Below, piece after piece: positions 36,801 through 45,841 of a stretch of 64,000 nt of DNA. A program made the translations under genes and the position numbers. The stretch's first letter is position 1. Every line of letters starts with the position of its first letter. Location: assembly GCA_018266915.1 (NCBI GenBank), contig JAFDZM010000061.1:1-64000 (forward strand), in the 5' to 3' direction. This DNA is from Bacteroidota bacterium (GTDB lineage: Bacteria; Bacteroidota; Bacteroidia; Sphingobacteriales; Sphingobacteriaceae). The notes beneath the pieces are model-generated. The model had not been told where the DNA came from. It ran no database searches and worked only from the letters and a program-made list of their open reading frames with translations.

Positions 36801-37916
36801 ATGAAAAAAGTAATTCCGGTTAGTAACAAAAAAGAACTGGCAAAATTTATTGACTTTCCTCACGATCTTCATAAAGATGATCCATACTACGTACCGGAAT
36901 TATTCATAGCTCAAAGGGATATTTTAACTACCCACCCTTTCCTGAAACATTCGCAGATACAGCCTTTTTTAGCCTATGACGGTGACAAAATTGTAGGGCG
37001 TATCGCTGCCGTCAATAATACCAATCACAACAAGTTCAATAAAACCAATGATGGCTTTTTTGGCTTTTTTGATTGCGTGAATGATACCGAAGTATCTGAA
37101 TTACTGTTTGATGCGGTAATAAAGTGGTTAAAAGAAAAGAAACTGGATAAAATTGTTGGCCCTGTAAACCCGTCTACTAACGAGACCTGCGGATTACTTG
37201 TTCAGGGTTTTGATAGCTCACCAATGGTAATGATGACTTATAATCCGGCTTATTATGTAAACCTGTTAGAAAAAGCAGGGTTTACAAAACAAGTTGATCT
37301 TTTGGCCTGGCATTGGGACAAAACCAGCTATAATGATAAGTCAGTTCATCTTTTAGATAAATTACAGGATCGTTTGAAAAGAAACGATATCATTATCAGA
37401 AAGGTAAACCTGAAGAAATTTAAAGAAGAAGCTGCTGCTTTGCGCGAAGTTTATAACACGGCATGGGATAAAAATATGGGCTTCTTCCCGATGACCAACG
37501 ACGAGTTTGACTATACCGCTAAAGACCTTAAAATGATTCTTGACCCAGATTTTTGCCTTCTGGCAGAGCAACATGGTAAAATCGTAGGCTTTGGCGTTGC
37601 TATCCCTGATATTAATGCAGTTTTAAAAACCATTAAACGCGGGCGCTTGCTTCCAACAGGTTTGTTCAAACTGTTATTCGGCAAGAGCAAGATCAAAGGC
37701 ATCCGTATTATGCTTTTGGGTGTTATTGACGGCTATCGTAAAATGGGCATTGAAGCGGTTTTATACGGAACTATTATAAAAGAATACCGCAGAAAAGGTC
37801 TTGAATACGCCGAAGCATCATGGACGCTGGAGCACAATGACATGGTGAACCGCGCGATTGAAGCGATTGGCGGTGATCCGTATAAAAAATACAGAATATA
37901 CGAAAAAGCAATCTAA
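36801..37916 (+). CDS. GNAT-fold acyltransferase, candidate bacterial ceramide synthase
   Basis: A 371-aa cytoplasmic protein of the large two-domain GNAT type. The first half has DPYYVPELFIAQRDIL, KIVGRIAAVNN, a motif common in GNAT proteins, and GPVNPSTNETCGLL; the second half has KIVGFGVAIPD and GYRKMGIEAVLYGTIIKEYRRKGLEYAEASWTLEHN. Known bacterial ceramide synthases belong to a GNAT-like family and act on 3-ketosphinganine, so its place directly after spt makes N-acylation the best guess. The reductase of the pathway (CerR-like) was not seen in the window. Assignment is inference from position and fold. Confidence 0.75.
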   Translation: MKKVIPVSNKKELAKFIDFPHDLHKDDPYYVPELFIAQRDILTTHPFLKHSQIQPFLAYDGDKIVGRIAAVNNTNHNKFNKTNDGFFGFFDCVNDTEVSELLFDAVIKWLKEKKLDKIVGPVNPSTNETCGLLVQGFDSSPMVMMTYNPAYYVNLLEKAGFTKQVDLLAWHWDKTSYNDKSVHLLDKLQDRLKRNDIIIRKVNLKKFKEEAAALREVYNTAWDKNMGFFPMTNDEFDYTAKDLKMILDPDFCLLAEQHGKIVGFGVAIPDINAVLKTIKRGRLLPTGLFKLLFGKSKIKGIRIMLLGVIDGYRKMGIEAVLYGTIIKEYRRKGLEYAEASWTLEHNDMVNRAIEAIGGDPYKKYRIYEKAI

Positions 37917-37980
37917 GCTATCGTCTTTAACCCCTTTCTGTATCTCTCAGAATTGTTACCTGAACTGGTATTAAATACGG

Positions 37981-38020
37981 AATTGACTAATTTCATTTTT
38001 TAGTCAATTTTGTACTTTTG
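37981..38020 (+). promoter_or_regulatory. promoter with operator-like inverted repeat upstream of the inositol-lipid genes
   Basis: AATTGACTAA (37981-37990) and TTAGTCAATT (38000-38009) are perfect 10-bp arms with a 9-nt spacer. They lie directly before TACTTTTG (38013-38020), a match to TAnnTTTG, 89 nt upstream of the MIPS start. The arrangement suggests repression or activation of this promoter. Confidence 0.55.
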
Positions 38021-38109
38021 CATAATTCTTTATTGAAAAATGCCGTGTTTTGGGCACTCAAATAAACGCATGGCATTGCCATTATACTAACAACTTGAAA
38101 AAATAAAAC

Positions 38110-39432
38110 ATGAAGAACAACATTCAACCAGCTAAAGGCAAATTAGGGATTTTGATACCGGGATTAGGTGCTGTAGCTACTACATTAATTGCCGGTGTTG
38201 AAGCCGTGAAGAAAGGCATATCGCAACCGATTGGCTCACTTACTCAAATGGGTCACATACGTTTAGGCAAAAGAACTGAAAACCGTTATCCGAAAATTAA
38301 AGATTTTGTTCCCCTGGCTGATCTGAATGATATTGTTTTTGGTGGGTGGGATGTATACGAAGACAACGTGTACGAAGCAGCAACAAACGCGAAAGTACTG
38401 GAAGCAGGATTGTTAAATGCGATTAAACCTGAATTGGAGAAAATAAAACCAATGAAGGCCGCCTTCGATAAAAATTATGCGAAAAACCTGGATGGTACAC
38501 ATATTAAACAAGGTACCCGTCAGCAATGGGCTGAGGAAGTGATGGCAGATATCGAAAACTTCAAAACTCAGAACGGCTGCGACAGAATAGTGCTGGTATG
38601 GTGTGGTTCGACAGAAATTTATTATGAAGCATCTGCAATACACCAATCTTTAGATGCTTTTGAAGAGGCTTTGGCAAACGATGATAAATTGATCTCGCCA
38701 AGTATGATCTACGCTTATGCAGCGCTTAAATTAGGTGTGCCTTTTGCAAATGGCGCTCCGAATTTAACTGTTGATATCCCTGCGTTAATCGAACTTTCAA
38801 AACTGACCAATACTCCGATTGCCGGTAAGGACTTTAAAACAGGCCAAACTTTGATGAAAACTATCCTGGCTCCGGGCCTGTCTGCAAGGTCACTGGGTAT
38901 CAGTGGATGGTTCTCGACCAACATCTTAGGTAACCGTGACGGTTTAGTTTTGGATGATCCGGATAACTTTAAAACTAAAGAGGTTTCTAAACTGGGTGTA
39001 TTAGAAGATATTCTGCGTCCCGAAGATAACAAGGAATTATACGGTGATATATACCACAAAATCCGTATCAACTACTACCCTCCTCATGGCGATAACAAAG
39101 AAAGCTGGGACAACATCGACATCTTTGGCTGGTTGGGTTACAAAATGCAGATCAAAATCAATTTCCTTTGCCGCGACTCGATCCTGGCAGCGCCGGTTGC
39201 ATTAGATTTGGCATTGTTTATCGATTTAGCTAAAAGAGCCGAAATGAGCGGTATTCAGGAGTGGTTATCATTCTATCTTAAATCACCACAAACATTGCCT
39301 GGTTTAAGACCTGAAAACGACATATTCAAACAGTTGATGAAACTGCAGAATACTTTGCGCCACCTAATGGGTGAAGACCTGATCACCCACCTGGGCTTAG
39401 ATTACTACCAGGACCTGGTTGAAGTATTATAA
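38110..39432 (+). CDS. ino1: myo-inositol-1-phosphate synthase (MIPS)
   Basis: NAD-dependent conversion of glucose 6-phosphate to inositol 3-phosphate (1-L-myo-inositol 1-phosphate). The 440-aa product has the NAD-binding segment GLGAVATTLIAG near 18-29, GSLTQMGHIRLGKRTENRYPKI, GWFSTNILGNRDG, and the core motif KINFLCRDSILAAPVALDLALF. It supplies the head-group precursor for inositol lipids. It overlaps the PgpA-like gene by 1 nt (TAATG), so the two are coupled. Confidence 0.94.
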   Translation: MKNNIQPAKGKLGILIPGLGAVATTLIAGVEAVKKGISQPIGSLTQMGHIRLGKRTENRYPKIKDFVPLADLNDIVFGGWDVYEDNVYEAATNAKVLEAGLLNAIKPELEKIKPMKAAFDKNYAKNLDGTHIKQGTRQQWAEEVMADIENFKTQNGCDRIVLVWCGSTEIYYEASAIHQSLDAFEEALANDDKLISPSMIYAYAALKLGVPFANGAPNLTVDIPALIELSKLTNTPIAGKDFKTGQTLMKTILAPGLSARSLGISGWFSTNILGNRDGLVLDDPDNFKTKEVSKLGVLEDILRPEDNKELYGDIYHKIRINYYPPHGDNKESWDNIDIFGWLGYKMQIKINFLCRDSILAAPVALDLALFIDLAKRAEMSGIQEWLSFYLKSPQTLPGLRPENDIFKQLMKLQNTLRHLMGEDLITHLGLDYYQDLVEVL

Positions 39433-39884
39433 TGCTTTTTCATAAGCTAATATCCACAAGCCTGGGCATAGGATATATTGGCAAAGGTGCCGGGACAGTA
39501 GCTGCTGTCGCCTGTTGCATTTGCTGGTACCTTGCCTGGGTTTCTGGCTATAATCCGGTTACGACAATCATTACAACCATACTTATTACTTTGATCGGCG
39601 TATGGTCATCTGATGTTGTTTCAAAAATCTGGGGCAAAGATCCCTCCCGTGTAGTGATTGACGAAGTAGCTGGAATGTGCATCAGTTTACTTTTCATTCC
39701 TGTCACCTTAAAATATGTGATTATCGCGTTGGTACTGTTTCGCTTTTTTGATATTGTAAAGCCTTTATTTATCAGAAAATTGGAAGTATTTCCCGGTGGT
39801 TGGGGAATAATGCTCGATGATGTTTTGGCCGGAATATATGCCAATATTATACTGCAAGCTGTTATCTGGCTTAAATTATTCTGA
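39432..39884 (+). CDS. PgpA-type phosphatase, candidate phosphatidylinositol-phosphate phosphatase
   Basis: A 150-aa integral-membrane phosphatase of the PgpA family with about four hydrophobic segments. The metal-binding motif KDPSRVVIDEVAGM lies at 69-82 (D70, D77, E78), and LDDVLAGIYANI near the C-terminus. PgpA normally dephosphorylates phosphatidylglycerophosphate, but coupling to MIPS and proximity to a CDP-alcohol phosphotransferase suggest it removes the phosphate from phosphatidylinositol phosphate, as proposed for equivalent genes in Bacteroides. Substrate is inferred. Confidence 0.85.
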   Translation: MLFHKLISTSLGIGYIGKGAGTVAAVACCICWYLAWVSGYNPVTTIITTILITLIGVWSSDVVSKIWGKDPSRVVIDEVAGMCISLLFIPVTLKYVIIALVLFRFFDIVKPLFIRKLEVFPGGWGIMLDDVLAGIYANIILQAVIWLKLF

Positions 39885-40209
39885 ATACAATACTAAAAAA
39901 AATTATTAATCGTTTGATTAATTTTGACTTTTTGACCACAAAAGTCTGAACGAAATTTTTCTATTTTTGCGGCAGATAGTGACCTGTTAAACCTATAGCA
40001 ATAATTATAGTCAGACAGAACTAATGTTGAAAAGACAACACACTTAATTGAAACTACTGTATCAGGGAAATGTTAAGAAAATACGAGTATCTCAATTTGA
40101 TGTTGTTATATAGTACAGATTAAATAAAATTGTATCAATATTAATATAGTTACGTTTTACAACTATTCAGGGCAAAATGAGTTGGAATTTGCGTAGCTGC
40201 ATCAGTCAT
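39885..40209. other. intergenic region with promoter candidate
   Basis: An AT-rich gap of 325 nt to the preferred start of the next gene. Apart from the elements at 39924-39969 no gene, repeat or RNA structure was recognised. Confidence 0.5.
39924..39969 (+). promoter_or_regulatory. second promoter with TTGACT-N13-AGTC element
   Basis: TTGACT (39924-39929) and AGTC (39943-39946) are separated by 13 nt, the same spacing as TTGACT and AGTC at 37983-38005. The dyad here is GACTTTT / AAAAGTC (39926-39932, 39940-39946). TATTTTTG (39962-39969) matches the -7 consensus. Confidence 0.4.
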
Positions 40210-42774
40210 ATGAATTTTAAAAATATTTACTCTAAAATATTTCTTTTACTGCCGTTGCTATTTTTATCATTTGCCACTCTTGCCCAGGTAACAACCACTG
40301 TGAGCGGCGTAATAACTGATGCAAAAACCAATCAGACACTTCCATTTGTAAACGTATTTGCAGCTGATAGCTCTGTAAACATTACTGCTGATGAAGGGGG
40401 TAAATACATGTTGGTATCGAAACCGGGTAAGCCATTCAGCCAGATAAAGGTTTCCTTCGTAGGATATAAACCGACTACTATAAATGTAAAATCAGGCCAG
40501 GAACAGGTTATCAATATCAAATTGGTTCCTATAGCACAGCAGTTGAACGAAGTTGTGATTAAAGCAGGTAAAAAGACCAGGTACCGGAACAAAGATAATC
40601 CCGCAGTTGAACTGATACGACAGGTTATAGAACATAAAGAGCAAAACCGACCGGAAAGCTACGATTATGTGCAGAATAAGGAATACGACAAAATGATGTT
40701 TTCGGTGCTAAATGTCTCCCCAACAGTCGCCGATAAAAAGTTCTTCAGAAAATATAAGTTCCTGCTCGAAAACAGAGATAGCACTACTATACCGGGCAAA
40801 AATCTATTACCTATCTACCTTGACGAAAAATTAAGCCAAAACTATTACCGTAAATCTCCCGAAAAAAAGAAGACTATTCTGTTGGGTGAGAAAAGCGTAA
40901 ACTTTGGCAGCTATATTGATAATGAGGGTCTTGGTCAGTACTTCAAACACATGTATTATGAGGTTGATATTTATAAAAATAATATCTTCCTGATGACCAA
41001 CATGTTCCTGAGTCCGATATGCGATGCCGCCCCTACATTCTACAAATTCTTTATTACTGATACCATTGTTGTAAACAACGCAAAGGTGGTTGAGCTAAGC
41101 TTCACGCCGCGTAATACAACCGACATGTTGTTTGAAGGCAAGATTTACGTAACACTCGACGGGCATTATGCAGTTCAGCATGCAGCACTTACGGTTAATA
41201 AAAACATCAACCTGAACTTTGTAAAATCACTGCATGTAGACCAGGACTTTGAGCAAAATCCTGATCAAAGATATCATCTGAGCAAGAGTAATACTATAGT
41301 CGATTTTAGTTTCAATAAGAAAGGAAAAGGCGGTTTATTAGGTATAAGAACGATCACTTATAAGGACTACATAGTAAATAAGGCCATACCAGATACAACT
41401 TTTGATGGCCCGGCACTGGTAGAAAACGATGAAGCAAAAAGACGTAGTAATGATTTCTGGACGCAAAACCGTTTAGATACACTTACCAAAGCCGAATCAA
41501 AAGTTTATCATAACATTGATACGTTACAAAAGATGCCATCCTACCGCCGTACCATGGACATTTTAACGTTACTATTGGCGGGTTATAAATCATTTGGCCC
41601 ATTTGAAATGGGGCCGGCGAATAGCTTTTATAGTTTTAACCCTGTTGAAGGTCTTAAGCTGAGGCTTGGCGGTCGTACAACTCCCGAACTGAGTAAGCGA
41701 TATTATTTTGAAACCTATTTAGCTTATGGCTTTAAAGATGAAAAGTGGAAAGGCTTCTTAAGTGCTACCTATTCGATAAACAATAAATCTATTTACAAAT
41801 TTCCTCAGGATTACGTGCGGGTGAGCTATCAAAAGGATACCAAGATCCCGGGCTTGGCATTGCAGTTTGTGCAGGAAGACAACTTCTTGTTATCATTTAA
41901 ACGAGGTAATAACGACAAATACCTCTACAACGACTTTTATAAAGTGGATTATGTTCATGAATATGAAAGCCATTTCTCTTATAGTTTCGGTTTAAGAAGA
42001 TGGACACAATCGCCTGCAGGTTCTTTATTCTTCACAAATGAGATAAACGGCGTTCCGAATAATGTAAATAGTATTACAACAGCAGAAATAACCGGTGAAC
42101 TACGCTATGCCCCGCATGAACAATTTTACCAGGGCAAGATTTACCGCGTTGATATTCCTAACCAATACCCTATTTTTACCCTCGATTATACACAGGGTTT
42201 AAAAAACATATTCGACGGGCAATATGCTTATAAGAACCTCCATTTCGAAATTGATAAGCGTTTCTATTTATCGCAATTAGGTTTTGCGGATGTTACAGGC
42301 GAGGTCGCACATGTCTTTGGACAAGTTCCCTATCCGCTACTTTCCATCCCTCGTGCAAACCAGACGTATGCTTACGATCTTTACTCCTACAACCTGATGA
42401 ATTTCCTGGAGTTTGTGGATGACCATTACGAAAGCATCCTGATCGATCAGCATTTCAACGGCTTTTTATTTAACAAAATACCATTATTTAAGAGATTGAA
42501 ATGGCGCGAAACGCTTTCGTTTAAATCATTGTGGGGCGGTTTAAGGGACGAAAATAATCCATCGTTGCATTCATCATTATTCCAATTACCGGTTGATGAA
42601 AACGGCAGACCTACCACATTTGCCTTAGGCAAAACACCTTATATAGAAGGTAGCGTTGGTATTGAAAACATTTTTAAATTTGTAAGAGTTGATTTGGTTA
42701 GACGTTTCACCTATTTAGACAATCCTGATGTAGCTAAATGGGGTATCCGCACAAGGGTTCTCTTTACGTTTTAA
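40210..42774 (+). CDS. DUF5686-type outer-membrane protein with carboxypeptidase-regulatory-like domain
   Basis: An 854-aa secreted protein. After a Sec signal (MNFKNIYSKIFLLLPLLFLSFATLAQ) comes a CarboxypepD_reg-like beta-sandwich (about 30-115: VSGVITDAKTNQTLPFVNVFA, VVIKAGKKTRYRNKDNPAVELIRQV). The long remainder is of the DUF5686 type and probably ends as a beta-barrel; the last strand ends GIRTRVLFTF with C-terminal Phe. An in-frame ATG at 40177 would add 11 residues before the signal and is less likely. It lies between the MIPS and phosphotransferase parts of the inositol-lipid locus; whether it handles the lipid is unknown. Confidence 0.82.
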   Translation: MNFKNIYSKIFLLLPLLFLSFATLAQVTTTVSGVITDAKTNQTLPFVNVFAADSSVNITADEGGKYMLVSKPGKPFSQIKVSFVGYKPTTINVKSGQEQVINIKLVPIAQQLNEVVIKAGKKTRYRNKDNPAVELIRQVIEHKEQNRPESYDYVQNKEYDKMMFSVLNVSPTVADKKFFRKYKFLLENRDSTTIPGKNLLPIYLDEKLSQNYYRKSPEKKKTILLGEKSVNFGSYIDNEGLGQYFKHMYYEVDIYKNNIFLMTNMFLSPICDAAPTFYKFFITDTIVVNNAKVVELSFTPRNTTDMLFEGKIYVTLDGHYAVQHAALTVNKNINLNFVKSLHVDQDFEQNPDQRYHLSKSNTIVDFSFNKKGKGGLLGIRTITYKDYIVNKAIPDTTFDGPALVENDEAKRRSNDFWTQNRLDTLTKAESKVYHNIDTLQKMPSYRRTMDILTLLLAGYKSFGPFEMGPANSFYSFNPVEGLKLRLGGRTTPELSKRYYFETYLAYGFKDEKWKGFLSATYSINNKSIYKFPQDYVRVSYQKDTKIPGLALQFVQEDNFLLSFKRGNNDKYLYNDFYKVDYVHEYESHFSYSFGLRRWTQSPAGSLFFTNEINGVPNNVNSITTAEITGELRYAPHEQFYQGKIYRVDIPNQYPIFTLDYTQGLKNIFDGQYAYKNLHFEIDKRFYLSQLGFADVTGEVAHVFGQVPYPLLSIPRANQTYAYDLYSYNLMNFLEFVDDHYESILIDQHFNGFLFNKIPLFKRLKWRETLSFKSLWGGLRDENNPSLHSSLFQLPVDENGRPTTFALGKTPYIEGSVGIENIFKFVRVDLVRRFTYLDNPDVAKWGIRTRVLFTF

Positions 42775-42803
42775 CCTGAAATCTACTAAAGATTATTTTA
42801 ATT

Positions 42804-43511
42804 ATGGCACATCAGACTTCATTACGTACCAATCTTCAATTGGGAATCTATAAAGTAATAGATCCTTTTGTGAAAGTGCTGATCAAATTAGGGCTTACAC
42901 CTAACGCGGTTACCACAATAGGTTTTGTACTCAACCTCGGTGTTGCTGTGATTTTCATTATAGGTGCCGAAGAAGGCAACCGCGGTGATCTGACTTATGT
43001 TGGTTGGGCAGGAGCTTTGATTCTCTTCGCCGGTTTATTTGATATGCTGGATGGCCAGGTAGCAAGGCTAGGAAACATGAAATCAACATTTGGCGCCTTG
43101 TATGATTCTGTTCTTGACCGTTACAGCGAGTTGGTAATGTTCCTGGGTATCTGTTACTACCTTGTTGCACACCACTATTTCCTAAGCTCCATATTTGCCT
43201 TTATAGCTTTGATCGGTTCGATGATGGTAAGCTATGTTCGTGCCCGTGCAGAAGGCTTGGGTGTAGATATTAAAGGCGGATTGATGCAAAGACCAGAACG
43301 TGTTATCACCCTTGGTCTGTTTGCTATGCTATGTGGTGTTACCTCGTTATATATCGGCGGTAACTATAAATTATACGTTCCTGGAGTTAAATTCCATGTG
43401 TTCGAAACTATGTCGATTTTCACATTTCCTATTGTTGCGTTAGCCATATTAACCAACGCAACCGCTATCAGGCGACTGATAGATGCTAAAAAGGCACTGG
43501 AGAAAAAATAA
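42804..43511 (+). CDS. CDP-alcohol phosphatidyltransferase, candidate phosphatidylinositol-phosphate synthase
   Basis: A 235-aa inner-membrane enzyme that transfers an alcohol phosphate to CDP-diacylglycerol. The full signature D80xxD83G84xxA87R88x8G97xxxD101xxxD105 is present and intact. About six TM segments are visible. Given MIPS upstream, the acceptor is most likely inositol phosphate, giving phosphatidylinositol phosphate. It overlaps the DUF4833 gene by 1 nt (TAATG). Confidence 0.92.
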   Translation: MAHQTSLRTNLQLGIYKVIDPFVKVLIKLGLTPNAVTTIGFVLNLGVAVIFIIGAEEGNRGDLTYVGWAGALILFAGLFDMLDGQVARLGNMKSTFGALYDSVLDRYSELVMFLGICYYLVAHHYFLSSIFAFIALIGSMMVSYVRARAEGLGVDIKGGLMQRPERVITLGLFAMLCGVTSLYIGGNYKLYVPGVKFHVFETMSIFTFPIVALAILTNATAIRRLIDAKKALEKK

Positions 43512-44104
43512 TGCAATACCCTCTTTTCAAATTAATGCGACTCCGTTTTATACTACTTATTGCTCTTTTATCCATAACATCTGCTTACGGGTATCCCAAA
43601 AAGTCAGATAAAGAGCCGGGTGGAGATAAGGGCGCCAATGTGGTTTACCCAACGCCCCCTGTGAGCAACGAAAGGCTGTTTTATGTGCAGCGTACCCCGA
43701 ATGCCAATACAATAGTTTACGACCTGAATTTAAACAGCGATGGGAAACTGAATACCGAGCAGCCCGTAAAAGTCTATTGGTTGAAATATGCAGAAAAAGG
43801 ACAAAAAGAGGAATTAAATTATATTCAACGTAAATTTGCATACGGATTAAATACAAAAGCGCTGAATAACGGCGGCTATGATATCAGATTTGTGTCATAC
43901 AAGAAGTTTCCGCTTACTTTAATGAAGGGTGGGGACGGAAAATATCATATCTTCGCGTTAGTTGCGCAAAAGCAGGTAATACTCAACCGTATTTTTGTAA
44001 AGATTGAAGGTGGCAGCTTTTGGATACCTAACGTTGTTTACGTAGAGGTTAAAGGTACCGACCCGGAAACAGGCAAAGAAATAGTTGACCGTTTTAAACC
44101 CTGA
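43511..44104 (+). CDS. DUF4833 secreted protein
   Basis: A 197-aa protein with a signal peptide (hydrophobic MRLRFILLIALLSITSAYG after eight residues; an alternative ATG is at 43535). The mature part carries the DUF4833 landmarks NERLFYVQRTPNANTIVYDLN, PVKVYWLKYAEKGQKEELNYIQRKFAYG and the C-terminal PNVVYVEVKGTDPETGKE. No function is established. It is coupled to the phosphotransferase gene before it and lies 4 nt before the hydroxylase, so it is part of the lipid operon and presumably works in the periplasm. Confidence 0.82.
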   Translation: MQYPLFKLMRLRFILLIALLSITSAYGYPKKSDKEPGGDKGANVVYPTPPVSNERLFYVQRTPNANTIVYDLNLNSDGKLNTEQPVKVYWLKYAEKGQKEELNYIQRKFAYGLNTKALNNGGYDIRFVSYKKFPLTLMKGGDGKYHIFALVAQKQVILNRIFVKIEGGSFWIPNVVYVEVKGTDPETGKEIVDRFKP

Positions 44105-44108
44105 AGTG

Positions 44109-44732
44109 ATGAAAAAGAAATTTGTTTCCAATTCACAGGAATCTGTGAGAATGTTTAAGAGCGACCTCTTCGAGGCTTTATCAAAGGTTCATTTCCTTGT
44201 TCCGGTATTTATTTTTGTGCCAGTTATATTTTATTGTATTTACAGGTACTTCTTCACAACGGATTTGTCTGCGCTCCTTTTCATTGGGCTATTTTTCATT
44301 TCTTTATTTGTCTGGACCTTCGTCGAGTATATTATGCATCGTTTTGTATTCCATTATGCACCTCCCGATAAACCCTGGGCACAACGCATGCATTTTATCT
44401 TTCACGGTGTTCACCACGATTATCCAAGCGATGCAAAACGTTTAGTATTACCGCCATCAGTAAGTATTCCATTGGCAACAGGCTTCTTCTTTTTATTCAA
44501 AGCGATGCTGCCTGTTGATTATATCTGGGGCTTCTTCCCCGGTTTTATATTAGGCTACCTGATTTACGATGAAACCCACTATGCTATCCATCATTTCAAC
44601 TTTAAAGGAAACATTTGGAAGAAAATTAAGCAGCACCACATGCTGCATCATTACCAGGATGCCGATAAAGGATATGGCGTAAGCTCCCCGCTTTGGGATA
44701 AGGTTTTCGATTCCGATTTCATTAAGAAATAA
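44109..44732 (+). CDS. fatty acid hydroxylase superfamily protein, candidate ceramide or fatty-acid hydroxylase
   Basis: A 207-aa integral-membrane di-iron oxygenase. Four hydrophobic segments surround the histidine clusters HRFVFH (77-82), HFIFHGVHHD (95-104), HYAIHH (157-162) and HHMLHH (176-181), the pattern of the sterol desaturase/Scs7 group. In this locus it is expected to hydroxylate the acyl chain or sphingoid base. The ATG at 44109 is 4 nt after the DUF4833 stop; the TTG at 44085 would overlap that gene. The next gene starts 1 nt after its stop. Confidence 0.88.
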   Translation: MKKKFVSNSQESVRMFKSDLFEALSKVHFLVPVFIFVPVIFYCIYRYFFTTDLSALLFIGLFFISLFVWTFVEYIMHRFVFHYAPPDKPWAQRMHFIFHGVHHDYPSDAKRLVLPPSVSIPLATGFFFLFKAMLPVDYIWGFFPGFILGYLIYDETHYAIHHFNFKGNIWKKIKQHHMLHHYQDADKGYGVSSPLWDKVFDSDFIKK

Positions 44733-44733
44733 C

Positions 44734-45672
44734 ATGGACAGTGATACCGGTTCAAGTATTACAGTCAATGTACGGTCTGTAACTGTCGTTTCTATTGCAT
44801 CCTTTGCATACTTGTTATTTTCGGCTTTTCTTGTTGGTTTTAAACCCGACCAGGTGGTCTTGGTTTTTCTTTTCAACCTGCTTTTTTATGCATCGGCCAT
44901 TACCAGAAAATTTGTAACAGGTTTCACCATCTTCGTTGGATATTGGGTCATATTCGACTATATGAAGGCTTTCCCCAATTACGAATATGCGACAGTACAT
45001 ATAGCCGATGTATACAATTTTGAAAAACATTTATTCGGAATCCACTTCCAGGGTAAACTGCTTACCCCAAATGAATACTTGCGAATAAACAGCACAACAT
45101 TTCTTGATGTGATGACCGGCTTCTTCTATTTGTGCTGGATACCTGTACCGATGGGCTTTGCTGTTTATTTGTTCTTCACTCGCAGAAGACAGTTTTTGTT
45201 GTTCCTGTTCACTTTTGTGCTGGTCAATTTCGTAGGGTTTATCGTTTACTATACCTTCCCTGTAGCGCCACCCTGGTATGTACAAGTTCACGGTTTTACT
45301 TTCCATGAACTTAGAGTTGGCAGTACAGCAGGTTTAGCTAAGTTCGATGCATATTTTAATGTGAGTATCTTTAAATCACTATATACCAAAGGGTCCAACG
45401 TCTTTGCGGCAATGCCTTCATTGCATTCCTCCTATCCTATTATTGTTATGTATTATGGTTTAAAGAACAAGGTTGGCAAAGCCAATATTTTCCTTGGCAT
45501 AGTAATGATAGGTATATGGTTTTCTGCAGTGTATCTTAGTCATCATTATATATTAGACGTGCTGGCAGGTATACTGTGCGCTATTATTGGCATCTCCTTA
45601 TTCAATCTCATAATGGCAAAAGTAGCGCCTTTCAGGAGATTTGTCGATAGCTACGAAAAGCTGATAAGGTAG
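44734..45672 (+). CDS. PAP2-family membrane protein, Aur1-like inositol phosphorylceramide synthase candidate
   Basis: A 312-aa polytopic protein of the PAP2_3/Aur1 kind. It has the FPVAPPWY motif (175-182), AMPSLHSSYP (226-235) with H231, and YLSHHYILD (267-275) with H271 and D275, which together form the transferase triad of fungal Aur1. The KxxxxxxRP motif of ordinary PAP2 phosphatases was not found, which favours head-group transfer over simple phosphatase activity. The predicted reaction moves phosphoinositol from phosphatidylinositol to ceramide. It ends the lipid operon. Confidence 0.85.
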   Translation: MDSDTGSSITVNVRSVTVVSIASFAYLLFSAFLVGFKPDQVVLVFLFNLLFYASAITRKFVTGFTIFVGYWVIFDYMKAFPNYEYATVHIADVYNFEKHLFGIHFQGKLLTPNEYLRINSTTFLDVMTGFFYLCWIPVPMGFAVYLFFTRRRQFLLFLFTFVLVNFVGFIVYYTFPVAPPWYVQVHGFTFHELRVGSTAGLAKFDAYFNVSIFKSLYTKGSNVFAAMPSLHSSYPIIVMYYGLKNKVGKANIFLGIVMIGIWFSAVYLSHHYILDVLAGILCAIIGISLFNLIMAKVAPFRRFVDSYEKLIR

Positions 45673-45841
45673 AACATTGGGAAGCATATTGTACTAATTA
45701 CTATACTTTTCGACAATTGTCCGGGTTGTCCATTATTTAAATAACATATCGATTTTATTGATTTAAAGTCATATTAAGGCCCTTTGAAGCCGACTTTGAG
45801 TATAAAGGCATGGCTTTTGCTATTCCTCTGCTGTCAATCTT

